Below are positions 36,928 to 44,300 of a stretch of 64,000 bases of DNA, piece by piece (the first letter of the stretch is position 1; the number at the start of each line of letters is the position of its first letter). A program made the position numbers and the translations under genes. Source of the stretch: Yersinia similis (lineage in GTDB: Bacteria > Pseudomonadota > Gammaproteobacteria > Enterobacterales > Enterobacteriaceae); NCBI RefSeq assembly GCF_001053095.1, contig NZ_CGBP01000018.1, forward strand, positions 28,450 to 92,449, given 5' to 3'. The notes under the pieces were generated by a model. The model was given only the letters and a program-made list of their open reading frames with translations, ran no database searches and was not told the DNA's origin.

Positions 36928-37824
36928 ATGTCGAGAGCCAATAAGCAGTTAAGCAAACAATTAATTACATTGGCACGTAAATCGGGCGGGAGTTTTAAAA
37001 CCGTTGCTGATCGTGCCAGAATAGCATCCCGATTAGCAGCAACTATGTTGAAGTTGAATATTCAGATCCGCGATGTGAATAATATAAAAACAAACCATAT
37101 CGAACTGTATATAAAGAGTCGCCAGTTAAGCAATATCTCAAAACGTACAATGCAAAATGAAATGGCTGCTATCCGGTCGATATTTGCCACCGCTGGGAGA
37201 GTGAAACTCGCCGATGCGCATCATGAACGACTAAGTAATTCAGCTCTCGGGTTATCAGGTGCCAGCCGTGATGGTTCTAAAGTTGCTATTTCGGACGAGC
37301 GCTATCACACTGCGCTGGCACATGTCCGTGATAAAGATGCCGGAGTTGCTGCTGCAATGCAGTTAGCCCGACATTTAGGGTTAAGAACGGAAGAAACAGT
37401 TCAATCAGCCAAATCATTAAAAACCTGGCTGCGGGCATTACAGCGAGGTGATGAACGCATCCGGGTGGTATTTGGAACTAAGGGTGGACGCCCAAGAGAT
37501 ACAACGATTGTCGATCGAAATATGGTTATTCATGCAGTCAATGAAGCGATAAAATATGCTGATGGGTGCAATGGACGATTAATAGATAAACCTAATTTAC
37601 ACTCTGCTATTGATAGGTATAGAAATATTCTCAAGGGGGCAGGGTTAACGGGAAAAGAGTCCCCGCATAGTCTGCGCTATGCCTATTCCAGAGAGGCGAC
37701 GGAATATCATATGAATAAAGGATTGAGCCGCAAAGAAGCTGAAGCTATGGTCTCAATGGATTTAGGGCATGGGGATGGTCGCGGGCATTATATTGCCAGA
37801 GTGTATAATAGAGTAAGTGAATAG
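36928..37824 (+). CDS. Integrase-domain protein (Phage_int_SAM_2/Integrase_1 type)
   Basis: A 298-residue tyrosine-recombinase-like protein: N-terminal SAM-like domain (ANKQLSKQLITLARKSGGSFKTVADRARIASRLAATM), then a catalytic domain with ARHLGLRTEETVQ (Arg I), SPHSLRYAYSREAT (H-x-x-R, Arg II), LGHGDGRGHYIARVYNRV (His III and Tyr). It belongs to a family found in SPI-7-like islands that is separate from the site-specific Int. GGGGAGGG before 36928 decides the start. It lies between two direct copies of the 155-nt element. Confidence 0.8.
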   Translation: MSRANKQLSKQLITLARKSGGSFKTVADRARIASRLAATMLKLNIQIRDVNNIKTNHIELYIKSRQLSNISKRTMQNEMAAIRSIFATAGRVKLADAHHERLSNSALGLSGASRDGSKVAISDERYHTALAHVRDKDAGVAAAMQLARHLGLRTEETVQSAKSLKTWLRALQRGDERIRVVFGTKGGRPRDTTIVDRNMVIHAVNEAIKYADGCNGRLIDKPNLHSAIDRYRNILKGAGLTGKESPHSLRYAYSREATEYHMNKGLSRKEAEAMVSMDLGHGDGRGHYIARVYNRVSE

Positions 37825-37909
37825 TCTTAATTGTCTGAATGCATACTAATTTTGCAAAGTCAGGCTTGTTGAGTGCGTTTGATTTATGTACGATCTTATA
37901 TGTTGAACC

Positions 37910-38064
37910 GTTGTCATAGACAACACCCGATGCTGCCATGACCTGTAAGGTAGCGCTATACAGTGGTCAAACCCAAGTTGCCTAGACCTGAAATGCAACG
38001 CTTTTAGAGCGGTAACCCCCCTGAACCTTTGAAAGCGGGGATCGTAGTTCACTGCGATAAAGGT
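37910..38064 (+). ncRNA. Conserved structured ICE element, copy A2
   Basis: About 155 nt upstream of ardB. Stems: GTTGTC-ATA-GACAAC; TGACC (37939-37943) with GGTCA (37965-37969) around 21 nt; GTTGC/GCAAC; ACCTTT/AAAGGT closing an inner ATCG/CGAT. The second stem differs in both arms from copy A1 while keeping pairing and the exact 21-nt spacing. The ardB leader hairpins start about 45 nt later. Confidence 0.7.
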
Positions 38065-38108
38065 ACACTTTTCTAACATGCCTTAATTGGCATCCTATCT
38101 GATTGACT

Positions 38109-38176
38109 CACCCTCAAGGGAACATGCTTCCCTGCTGAGGGATAGGTGTTCCCTTATTTTTTATATAAGGAGACAT
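38109..38176 (+). promoter_or_regulatory. Attenuator-like leader with masked ribosome site before ardB
   Basis: Three mutually exclusive pairings are visible. CCCTCAAGGGAA (38111-38122) pairs with TTCCCT-GC-TGAGGG (38128-38141). AAGGGAACA (38116-38124) pairs with TGTTCCCTT (38147-38155), followed by ATTTTTT, giving a terminator. CCTTAT pairs with ATAAGG, which covers the Shine-Dalgarno AAGGAG. This is the architecture of a transcriptional/translational switch. Confidence 0.6.
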
Positions 38177-38178
38177 CA

Positions 38179-38601
38179 ATGATTACAGCGGTGAATAAAC
38201 ATTGGGAAACAGGGTTTGGCGGTCTGATTACGACCATAATCGCTCAAGGTTTTCCTTTAGATGAAGCGTCAGCTTACACACTAACGTTTACTCACCTGTG
38301 CTATGGCCACGCCCGTAGGTTCAGTCAGGACTATAACGGGGATTTCTGGTGCTGGTATACACAATCTGATGGCGGCTTTTTCATCTGCCCACAGGTGAAG
38401 AAAACCTATCGTATTGAGGTTTGCTCGAACTACTACCGTGGCGAGATGAGTGCGCAGGCGCTGGGAATAACGGTATCGCTGTATGCACTCTGTATCTTGG
38501 CAGAATCAGGCCATGAGTTTTTTATCGAGAGCTACTACCGTCTACGTGATTTTGCGGTGCAGCATCCTGAATGGGCCGCTATTGGTGGAGCGATTGACTG
38601 A
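38179..38601 (+). CDS. klcA: Antirestriction protein, ArdB/KlcA family
   Basis: A 140-residue protein: CYGHARRFSQDYNGDFWCWYTQSDGGFFICPQ, then MSAQALGITVSLYALCILAESG and YYRLRDFAVQHPEWAAIGGAID, the ArdB/KlcA signature blocks. ArdB proteins inhibit type I restriction without DNA mimicry. The start at 38179 has AAGGAG 6 nt upstream. It would protect incoming ICE DNA in a new host. Expression appears controlled by the structured leader before it. Confidence 0.85.
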   Translation: MITAVNKHWETGFGGLITTIIAQGFPLDEASAYTLTFTHLCYGHARRFSQDYNGDFWCWYTQSDGGFFICPQVKKTYRIEVCSNYYRGEMSAQALGITVSLYALCILAESGHEFFIESYYRLRDFAVQHPEWAAIGGAID

Positions 38602-38682
38602 TGGCCCGTAAGATTTATTGATTAACACAGAAGCGGTACCAGAGGGGCAACCTCAAGGTAGCTAACCCGATATTTTGATTTC

Positions 38683-38747
38683 ACTCACCCACAGGGACTG
38701 ACTTCCCTGGTGGGGGTAAGTCCCTTTTTAATCTTAAAGGACTTACC
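38683..38747 (+). promoter_or_regulatory. Attenuator-like leader with masked ribosome site before ardC
   Basis: Same layout as the ardB leader but different sequence: CCCAC-AGGGA (38688-38697) pairs with TCCCT-G-GTGGG (38704-38714); AGGGACT (38693-38699) pairs with AGTCCCT (38719-38725) and is followed by TTTTT; GGTAAGTCC (38715-38723) pairs perfectly with GGACTTACC (38739-38747), which directly precedes the ATG and includes part of the ribosome site AAAGGA. Confidence 0.62.
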
Positions 38748-39746
38748 ATGACAACGAAACACACTAAGAATAAGGCAGCATCACGCCGCCAGGATAAACC
38801 GGATTTATTCCAGGTAGTGACGGATAAAATCGTTGCGGCACTGGAAAAGGGGACGCCTCCCTGGCGCAAACCGTGGCGTAACGTCGCCGGTGGCCGTTCT
38901 GTCCGTATGGGGGGCTTACCGGCCAATGCCATTACTGGCAGAGCCTACAGTGGTATCAATGTGTTACTGCTATGGATTGATGCTGCGGACAAAGGTTTTA
39001 CTTCACATCGCTGGCTGACGTTCAAACAGGCATTGGATGCGGGTGGCAACGTGCGTAAAGGCGAGAAATCGACGCTGGTGACCCTGTTTAAACCCTTCGA
39101 GAAAAAAGAGACTGACGAGCAAGGCACACCTCTTTTTGACGAGCAGGGTAATGCGGTGGTCTCCCGGCTGAGTTTCATGACCAGTTTTCATCTGTTCAAT
39201 ATCGAGCAGTGTGAGAATTTACCTGAGCATCTGCTGATGCCGGTGAGTATGGCCGGTGATGCAACAGAGACGCCAGAACAACACGATATTGCGCGTATTC
39301 AGCGAGCAGAACAGGTGGTCGCCTGTAGTGGTGTGCGAGTGATACATCGGCATCAGAATCGGGCGTTCTATAGCTCCTGCGCTGACCGAATCACCCTGCC
39401 GGAGGCGGTGCAGTTCAATCGCCCGGCAGATTACTACAGTACGTTGCTGCATGAGTTGGTGCATTCTACTGGTCATGTCTCTCGGCTGGCGCGAGAAGGG
39501 ATAACGTCATCTTCACGTCGTTTTGGCGATCCAGTTTATGCCTTTGAGGAACTTGTAGCAGAAATAGGCTCGGCATTCTTGTGCGCCGAAGTGGGCATTG
39601 AGGGTGATGTTCAGCATGAAAGCTATATTGCGTCGTGGCTGAAAGCGTTGAAAGAAGATAAGAGAGCCATCTTTCAGGCAAGTCGTTATGCCCGTGAAGC
39701 CTTTGAATATCTTATTTTACGTGAACAAGCCTTTGCGGCTGCTTGA
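38748..39746 (+). CDS. ardC: ArdC-like antirestriction protein / zincin metallopeptidase (DUF1738)
   Basis: A 332-residue protein with an ssDNA-binding ArdC N-terminal domain (FQVVTDKIVAALEKGTPPWRKPW, GRAYSGINVLLLW, NVRKGEKSTLV) and a metallopeptidase-like C-terminal domain with LLHELVHSTGH (HExxH) and VAEIGSAFLCAEVGI (downstream Glu). ArdC of IncW plasmids protects incoming ssDNA from restriction. Its place beside ardB and traI fits a leading region transferred early. Its own leader suggests separate control. Confidence 0.88.
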   Translation: MTTKHTKNKAASRRQDKPDLFQVVTDKIVAALEKGTPPWRKPWRNVAGGRSVRMGGLPANAITGRAYSGINVLLLWIDAADKGFTSHRWLTFKQALDAGGNVRKGEKSTLVTLFKPFEKKETDEQGTPLFDEQGNAVVSRLSFMTSFHLFNIEQCENLPEHLLMPVSMAGDATETPEQHDIARIQRAEQVVACSGVRVIHRHQNRAFYSSCADRITLPEAVQFNRPADYYSTLLHELVHSTGHVSRLAREGITSSSRRFGDPVYAFEELVAEIGSAFLCAEVGIEGDVQHESYIASWLKALKEDKRAIFQASRYAREAFEYLILREQAFAAA

Positions 39747-39767
39747 GCTAAATTGGAGGAATAGACG

Positions 39768-40088
39768 ATGGACACCAATGAAATTAGTGAATACCAGATG
39801 ATAGCGGCGTTTTTGCTGAATAATCACTTCGGGCTGACGTTGAATGATACCAACCTGCATGATGACGCAGTTGTGCTGGGGCTGATCGAGCTTAATATTC
39901 CAGCTTTTGAAGCGATAAACCAGTTGGTAGAAAAGTACCACCTGGATCGGATTGACCAGAATGCTTGGTCACCTCAGAGTTCATTACTCAATCAGAACCA
40001 CTTTCTGGTTGCCGTATTGGAAATGGTACCAGAGAAAGTACAGCTCATCTGCATCAATGAGACGGATGACAGACCAACACAGCGCTAA
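39768..40088 (+). CDS. CbtA/YkfI-like toxin-family protein
   Basis: A 106-residue protein resembling the C-terminal part of CbtA (YeeV) toxins: LLNNHFGLTLNDTNLHDDAVVLGLIELNIPAFEAINQLVEKYHLDRID. CbtA-type toxins bind FtsZ and MreB and inhibit division; the usual CbeA antitoxin gene is not seen next to it. It is 21 bp after ardC with GGAGGA upstream, hence probably in the same operon, and may act on the host during establishment. Assignment by motif memory only. Confidence 0.6.
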   Translation: MDTNEISEYQMIAAFLLNNHFGLTLNDTNLHDDAVVLGLIELNIPAFEAINQLVEKYHLDRIDQNAWSPQSSLLNQNHFLVAVLEMVPEKVQLICINETDDRPTQR

Positions 40089-40441
40089 CTTTTTACTCAG
40101 AGTTACCCAGTAACCCACTATTCCCCAAGGAAATATCCTTGGGGAATCACACTCGTCAGCTTGGCCAGCCCCTTTGGTTAGTTCCCTCTATAGTACTGAG
40201 TTGTACAAAAACATGCTGATGTTGGGGAGTTATTTTCCTCATGTCTCTCTTATGGCATCAAGTTCTAAATTCTCATATAGGGTTATTTGTTGCTGCCGTA
40301 TTCCGTCTTCATAGAGTAGGGATACAAACTTTTATGAAAGCAGGATCACACTATGCAACCCCTTTTGGGACTCGATCCGCAGGTTATTCATCACATCATT
40401 TACAGACAGGCTGGATGGATCAATCGGGGAGGTTACGACTT
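40089..40441. other. Gap before traI
   Basis: Contains a 12-bp perfect inverted repeat ATTCCCCAAGGA/TCCTTGGGGAAT (40120-40147) without a T tract. A 31-codon frame starting ATGCAACCCC (about 40353) overlaps the traI start in another phase and may be a leader peptide. Nothing else is recognised. Confidence 0.45.
40120..40147. repeat. 12-bp perfect inverted repeat upstream of traI
   Basis: ATTCCCCAAGGA-AATA-TCCTTGGGGAAT, 300 bp before the relaxase gene. Candidate terminator for the ardC operon (no T run) or part of an oriT; both are inference. Confidence 0.55.
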
Positions 40442-41674
40442 ATGTTGAAGTCTTTCCTGAAGTATCTGTCTGTTCCGTCAGCCAAAGTCGGCAACGGTGA
40501 AAACCTTGTTACGGCGCAATCTCTATCAGTTCAAGTACCAGATGGATACCATACGCCGATATCGCCCCATCAACAGTTAACAACTCCCCGACGCCGTCAA
40601 TGGTTGCAAATACTGTGGGATTATTCGTCACTGCCAAAAGATCTGTATCAGCAGTATTACCAGCAGCCACTTGAGCACAGTGTTTCCCTGATGCAACAGC
40701 TCCCTGCTACGGAGAGTGGACATCATGCCTATCTTGGAGGCTTGGTGGATCATATGCTTGAAACGGTGGCCTATGCTGCCCGATTATCAAAAAACTATCT
40801 GCTACCGATAGGTGCACAACCTGAAGATCAGGCTTCTCAGGGATCTGCATGGAGCTCGGTAATTGTTTACGCAGCTATGCTGCAATCACTCGACATGCTG
40901 TGCCAGATAGAGGTGGAGCTGGAAAGCGGACAATGCTGGATACCACTTAATTCTCCCCCTAGTGAGCCTTACCGTTTTCGCTTTACTCCGATTGCTGATT
41001 CGAGACAGATTCGAAGTCTAAGTGCGATGTTGGCATGGAAGATTATCCCTAATGAGGCGTTGCTCTGGCTGAGTACTTGGCCGGATGTGTTGAAAACATT
41101 GTCGCTGTACTTAACGGGTTTTCGTCATGAATCAGGGATAGTTAATACTATTGTGTTGGATGCTATTCGGGTTTCTGCGGGGTCACCATCTGTATTACCG
41201 ATAGAACTTGTTCCTATGAATACAACTAATGAAAAGTTAACAATTACGGTAAATGACGGCCCTGAAATAAAACAAAACACGATACCCACAACCCAAAGTG
41301 AGAGCATGAATCTGGGAGTCATTTTTTATGAGTGGATGAAGAACAGTATTTTAGAACAATCAATGGTAGTCAATGAAATTGATTCTTCAGTATTTATTAT
41401 TGCAGGTTATGTGTTTATAAAGTCGCCAGAGATTTTTTATCAATTCATGTCAAAAAATAAATCAGCTTTAGGTGAGCGATCATGTGACTGGCGGAAGGTA
41501 CAAAAACAGTTTGAGAAACTTAAACTTCATAAACGCCAAGCAGATGGGGCGAATATGTATTGTTGTGAAGAAAAAGAAGGGGGGGAATCTGTGAATGGCT
41601 ATTTGATCCCTGCTGCGAAAATCTATGGTGTCGTTTCACCTCCGGTAGACAGTTTATTAAAGATTATAATATGA
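40442..41674 (+). CDS. traI: MobH-type relaxase TraI (TraI_2), HD motif degenerate
   Basis: A 410-residue protein matching ICE TraI: N-terminal TraI_2 domain with TPRRRQWLQILWDYSSLP, then ATESGHHAYLGGLVDHMLETVAYAARLSKNYLLPIG (the HH and DH residues of the MobH signature), QASQGSAWSSVIVYAAML, and a C-terminal TraI_2_C domain (WRKVQKQFEKLKLHKRQADGANMY). The segment after YAAML reads QSLDMLCQIEVEL where relatives have a conserved HD doublet (LLHDIGK), so the metal-binding HD is missing. GGGGAGG before 40442 decides the start. It should nick at oriT; activity is doubtful. Confidence 0.78.
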   Translation: MLKSFLKYLSVPSAKVGNGENLVTAQSLSVQVPDGYHTPISPHQQLTTPRRRQWLQILWDYSSLPKDLYQQYYQQPLEHSVSLMQQLPATESGHHAYLGGLVDHMLETVAYAARLSKNYLLPIGAQPEDQASQGSAWSSVIVYAAMLQSLDMLCQIEVELESGQCWIPLNSPPSEPYRFRFTPIADSRQIRSLSAMLAWKIIPNEALLWLSTWPDVLKTLSLYLTGFRHESGIVNTIVLDAIRVSAGSPSVLPIELVPMNTTNEKLTITVNDGPEIKQNTIPTTQSESMNLGVIFYEWMKNSILEQSMVVNEIDSSVFIIAGYVFIKSPEIFYQFMSKNKSALGERSCDWRKVQKQFEKLKLHKRQADGANMYCCEEKEGGESVNGYLIPAAKIYGVVSPPVDSLLKIII

Positions 41675-42128
41675 AAAATAGGTTCATTCATTCTAATTGA
41701 TACATATATTTGTAGGCGTTCAGCTGAAATGTAATCTTCCAGATTCATCAAGTTCTCCCTTTTACATAATATTATCTTAGTTGACGCCCCCGTCAAAGCA
41801 TAGTAAATTACTAATCATTAAGGCTCAGATTTCTTCGGACCTGAGCGCCAGAGTTAGTACCGGAAAAGCCACCTAATATAGGTGGCTTTTCTCGTATATA
41901 ATTACTTCTAGCTGTTATCTCTTAAATCCATTGACTGTTGTAATGAGATTTTTGGATGTATTGAAATTAGCGGATAGTAATGGGTTTTACTATATAATAG
42001 GATTAGAAATCTCCATTAATGGAGGGAATATTCAGGACAGGCCTTTGCTGAAAATAGGCTCTTTAACTGTGATGCAACTGTCCCAAGACAATTATTTTTT
42101 AGTTATAAAGCTAACCGCAATAATATGA
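41675..42128. other. Gap with a possible small RNA
   Basis: Holds two short hairpins (TTGACG-CCCC-CGTCAA near 41794; CTCAG...CTGAG near 41824-41845) followed by a strong terminator (41864-41890). A 65-codon frame (41931-42128) has no recognisable motif. This may be a small RNA gene with its terminator, or simply the traI 3' region. Confidence 0.4.
41864..41892 (+). terminator. Strong Rho-independent terminator
   Basis: AAAAGCCACCTA and TAGGTGGCTTTT pair perfectly (12 bp) with a 3-nt loop; the stem itself supplies the T tract. It lies 190 bp after traI. Confidence 0.8.
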
Positions 42129-42302
42129 TTATTCTTCAGTTTTATCCTTAAGTCTGCGTTCAATTTCTGTTTGCATTGATGTAACTATAAATTGAGCTGT
42201 ACTCTCATCAGCATTCTTAACTGACTCCATTGCTTCTACTACATTGTGAGGAACTCGAGCTTTTAAGGCTTTTGATTTCGCATTTATATTTCCAGTAGCC
42301 AT
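42129..42302 (-). CDS. YlcI/YnfO-like small DNA-binding protein
   Basis: A 57-residue protein: MATGNINAKSKALKARVPHNVVEAMESVKNADE..., ending ERRLKDKTEE. It resembles YlcI/YnfO family ribbon-helix-helix-like proteins of lambdoid prophages: strand LKARVP, helix PHNVVEAMESV, helix AQFIVTSMQTEIERRL. GGAACTAAG lies upstream. It is divergent from the Icd-like module and may repress it. Confidence 0.6.
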   Translation of the reverse strand: MATGNINAKSKALKARVPHNVVEAMESVKNADESTAQFIVTSMQTEIERRLKDKTEE

Positions 42303-42417
42303 AGCTTAGTTCCTAAAAAATCTTATCTAACTGACAAAGGTTATAAAGTCATTGACGTGTGGCCCACCTTGATTTTATAGTGGACCCCACCTTGACTGAG
42401 TCAAAGGTTTACTATTA

Positions 42418-42460
42418 GCGAAGCCCAGAAGTGCGCGAACACTAGCCGGGCCTCTAACCA
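42418..42460 (+). ncRNA. C4-like antisense RNA or leader motif (copy 2)
   Basis: GCGAAGCCCA, hairpin AGTG-CGCGAA-CACT, GGGCCTCTAACCA, 23 bp before the Icd-like start. It shares flanks with copy 1 on the other strand at 33278-33318, while the stem differs in both arms. Fits the C4/icd arrangement of P1- and P4-like elements. Confidence 0.45.
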
Positions 42461-42482
42461 TCACGTTAAAAGGACTAACGCT

Positions 42483-42668
42483 ATGGCTGCATCAAAGTGT
42501 ACTTATATCTTTGTAGCGATCAACCGTATTCAGACGAAAACAACCCCTATTATGTTACGCGTAACGGCAATAGATGAAAAATCAGCCCGTCAACGCTTTG
42601 TTTCTGATTATGTTTTATGTTTTGCCGGTCGGCTACCAGCATATAGGGGGAACCATGGAACAATATGA
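42483..42668 (+). CDS. Host cell-division inhibitor Icd/Ash-like protein
   Basis: A 61-residue protein: YIFVAINRIQTKTTPIMLRVTAIDEKSARQRFVSDYVLCFAGRLPA, the full Ash/Icd family core, including the RVTA..EKSAR and FAGRLPA blocks. AAAAGGA lies upstream. It overlaps the next gene by 14 bp. It probably halts division or modulates the host; family function is known only for phage relatives. Confidence 0.72.
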   Translation: MAASKCTYIFVAINRIQTKTTPIMLRVTAIDEKSARQRFVSDYVLCFAGRLPAYRGNHGTI

Positions 42669-42882
42669 GTTTATCACGCAAAAACCTCCAACGACTATCG
42701 ATGTTGAATGCCAGTGTAGGGCCTTGGCTTATGCGGCCTATCACATTGACCATCGCGACGTTAGAGAGCTTCTTTTATTTACTCTTATTGAAAAACAGCA
42801 TCAATTAACAGAAATGTTAGATGCGGATAATAATCCAAATAAAAGTAATAATATATGCATGATGGATATATTAGGTTTGTAA
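42655..42882 (+). CDS. Small protein paired with the Icd-like gene
   Basis: A 75-residue protein: MEQYEFITQKPPTTIDVECQCRALAYAAYHIDHRDVRELLLFTLIEKQHQLTEML... GGGGGAA precedes the ATG. The frame extends 27 codons upstream but overlaps the Icd-like gene more. Function unknown; the pairing with Icd-like genes is recurrent in P4-type elements. Confidence 0.6.
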   Translation: MEQYEFITQKPPTTIDVECQCRALAYAAYHIDHRDVRELLLFTLIEKQHQLTEMLDADNNPNKSNNICMMDILGL

Positions 42883-42987
42883 GTTTCAATTTATTAATGG
42901 GTATCCTATCTCTATCCAGACGTTGCTATTTAACGTTATGATAGTTAGAGGTAACTCATTAATATTGATTGAACAAGGACGTTAAAT

Positions 42988-43950
42988 ATGACTCATATAA
43001 CTTTTGAATCACTTCTGGAAAAATATTTTTTCAGTAAATCGCTACGACCTACTACAGAATGGAGTTATCAGAAAGTAGTCAACTCATTTGAACGATATAC
43101 AGCCAAACTTCCACATGAAATTAATAATCAAATTGTGTTGGAGTGGCGTCGGCATGTATTGAGTGATTTGAGACTGGAACCACGAACTTGGAATAATAAG
43201 GTGGCTCATCTCCGCGAATTATTTAATTTTGGTATGAAGAAAAAATTATTAAAACAGGAAGAAAACCCATTCAATGGATCTGTAGTAAGAGCGGGAATTA
43301 AGAAAAAGAAAATTCTGACTTTAGGGCAAATGAATACTCTCTATTTATTGATGAGGCAACATTGTGAGAGAGAAAGGGATTTGCCCGAATCACATTGCTT
43401 TAATATTCGTAACCACGCATTTTACCCTTCATGGTTTTGGCTTACGGTGCTGGATGTTTTACGCTATACCGGTGTGCGGCAAAACCAACTGCTGCACCTA
43501 AGACTCTGTGATATCAATTTAGGTGAACGTAGTATTGATCTGAGAATTGCAGGTGCCAAGAACCATAAAGAACACTGTGTACCAATAGTCTCCGCGCTAT
43601 TCCCACAGTTGGAACTACTGATTAACAGGGCATTAGATGCCGGTGCAGAACCACAAGATCAACTATTTAATGTTGGGCGGTTTGATTTACGTCGCCGGGA
43701 TAAGTATCCGATAGAAATGGATCAAAATCCGTTAAGGGCATTTTTCCGACGTTTATCTAAAGAATGCCGTTTTACCGTGAGCCCACACCGTTTCAGACAC
43801 ACTATTGCCACACATATGATGAAATCCCCAGACAGGAACTTACAGGCTGTCAAAAAGCTACTGGGGCATGTCAGTATCCAATCGACACTTGAGTATATCG
43901 ATGAGAGTGTAGACAATTTGCGGGATATTTTGGAGCAAGAGTTGATGTAA
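42988..43950 (+). CDS. int: ICE site-specific tyrosine integrase
   Basis: A 320-residue tyrosine recombinase. Core-binding domain at residues 5-100 (FESLLEKYFFSKSLRPTTEWSYQKVVNSFERY). Catalytic residues: Arg in RYTGVRQNQLLHL, HRFRHTIATHMM (H-x-x-R), GHVSIQSTLEYIDES (His and nucleophilic Tyr). It would recombine attP with the 3' end of tRNA-Phe; the att core lies 225 bp downstream. All catalytic residues are present. AAGGAC lies upstream of the start. Confidence 0.92.
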   Translation: MTHITFESLLEKYFFSKSLRPTTEWSYQKVVNSFERYTAKLPHEINNQIVLEWRRHVLSDLRLEPRTWNNKVAHLRELFNFGMKKKLLKQEENPFNGSVVRAGIKKKKILTLGQMNTLYLLMRQHCERERDLPESHCFNIRNHAFYPSWFWLTVLDVLRYTGVRQNQLLHLRLCDINLGERSIDLRIAGAKNHKEHCVPIVSALFPQLELLINRALDAGAEPQDQLFNVGRFDLRRRDKYPIEMDQNPLRAFFRRLSKECRFTVSPHRFRHTIATHMMKSPDRNLQAVKKLLGHVSIQSTLEYIDESVDNLRDILEQELM

Positions 43951-43958
43951 CAGCTTTC

Positions 43959-43987
43959 AGCAAGGGATCAACGCCCCTTGCTTATTT
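43959..43987 (+). terminator. Terminator after int
   Basis: AGCAAGGG and CCCTTGCT form an 8-bp stem with an 8-nt loop, followed by TATTTG. Confidence 0.65.
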
Positions 43988-44174
43988 GACACTAAAGGAA
44001 AATCTGTGTAACCATAACACGTAACAAAGCCCACTTAATTTAACAAGTGAGCTATTTGATTGCTAATTATTACAACAATCTGAGTAACGAAATCACAGCG
44101 TGTTTCGTATTCTGATTCATTCACCTGCTTGTTAGGTTAGACGTTTAGTCACTTTAACAAACAAGCTTAAATAT

Positions 44175-44223
44175 GGTGCCCGGACTCGGAATCGAACCAA
44201 GGACACGGGGATTTTCAATCCCT
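44175..44223 (-). other. Attachment site: 3' part of tRNA-Phe (49 bp)
   Basis: The complement reads as the 3' part of tRNA-Phe, from the anticodon region GGGATTGAAAATCCC through the T-arm GGTTCGATTCC to GGGCACCA. It agrees with enteric tRNA-Phe at every position I can recall, then identity stops abruptly after 44223. It is not a functional tRNA. It is the att core used by SPI-7/YAPI-type integrases. Confidence 0.92.
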
Positions 44224-44300
44224 GTGTTTAAAAGTGATCAAATTAGGTAATTAATATTAAATTGCAATTGCTCACCTGAATAACTAACTCAGGTGTTTAA

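Larger units (their letters stand above)
25300..44223. mobile_element. Decayed SPI-7/PFGI-1-class ICE segment (transfer tail to int and att)
   Basis: This stretch contains, in the family order, the last transfer genes (PFL_4709, 4710, 4711 families, TraG), accessory genes, antirestriction genes, relaxase and integrase, ending at a tRNA-Phe 3'-end att core. Everything normally upstream (parA, pil, coupling protein, VirB4-like TraC) is absent, and the left side abuts an IS3-family element. The left boundary is approximate. Confidence 0.75.
43951..44300. other. int-att-parA junction region
   Basis: Contains the int terminator, the att core and about 77 bp of AT-rich DNA before parA. No gene and no 5' half of tRNA-Phe is present. 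The arrangement equals that of a circular ICE attP or a tandem ICE junction. Confidence 0.75.

Noticed and set aside
41931..42128. 65-codon frame after the traI terminator
   Set aside because: No ribosome site of note and no recognisable domain; cannot be supported as a gene.
44175..44223. tRNA-Phe gene
   Set aside because: Only the 3' 49 bp are present; D-arm and acceptor 5' strand are missing, so it is an att remnant and not a tRNA gene.
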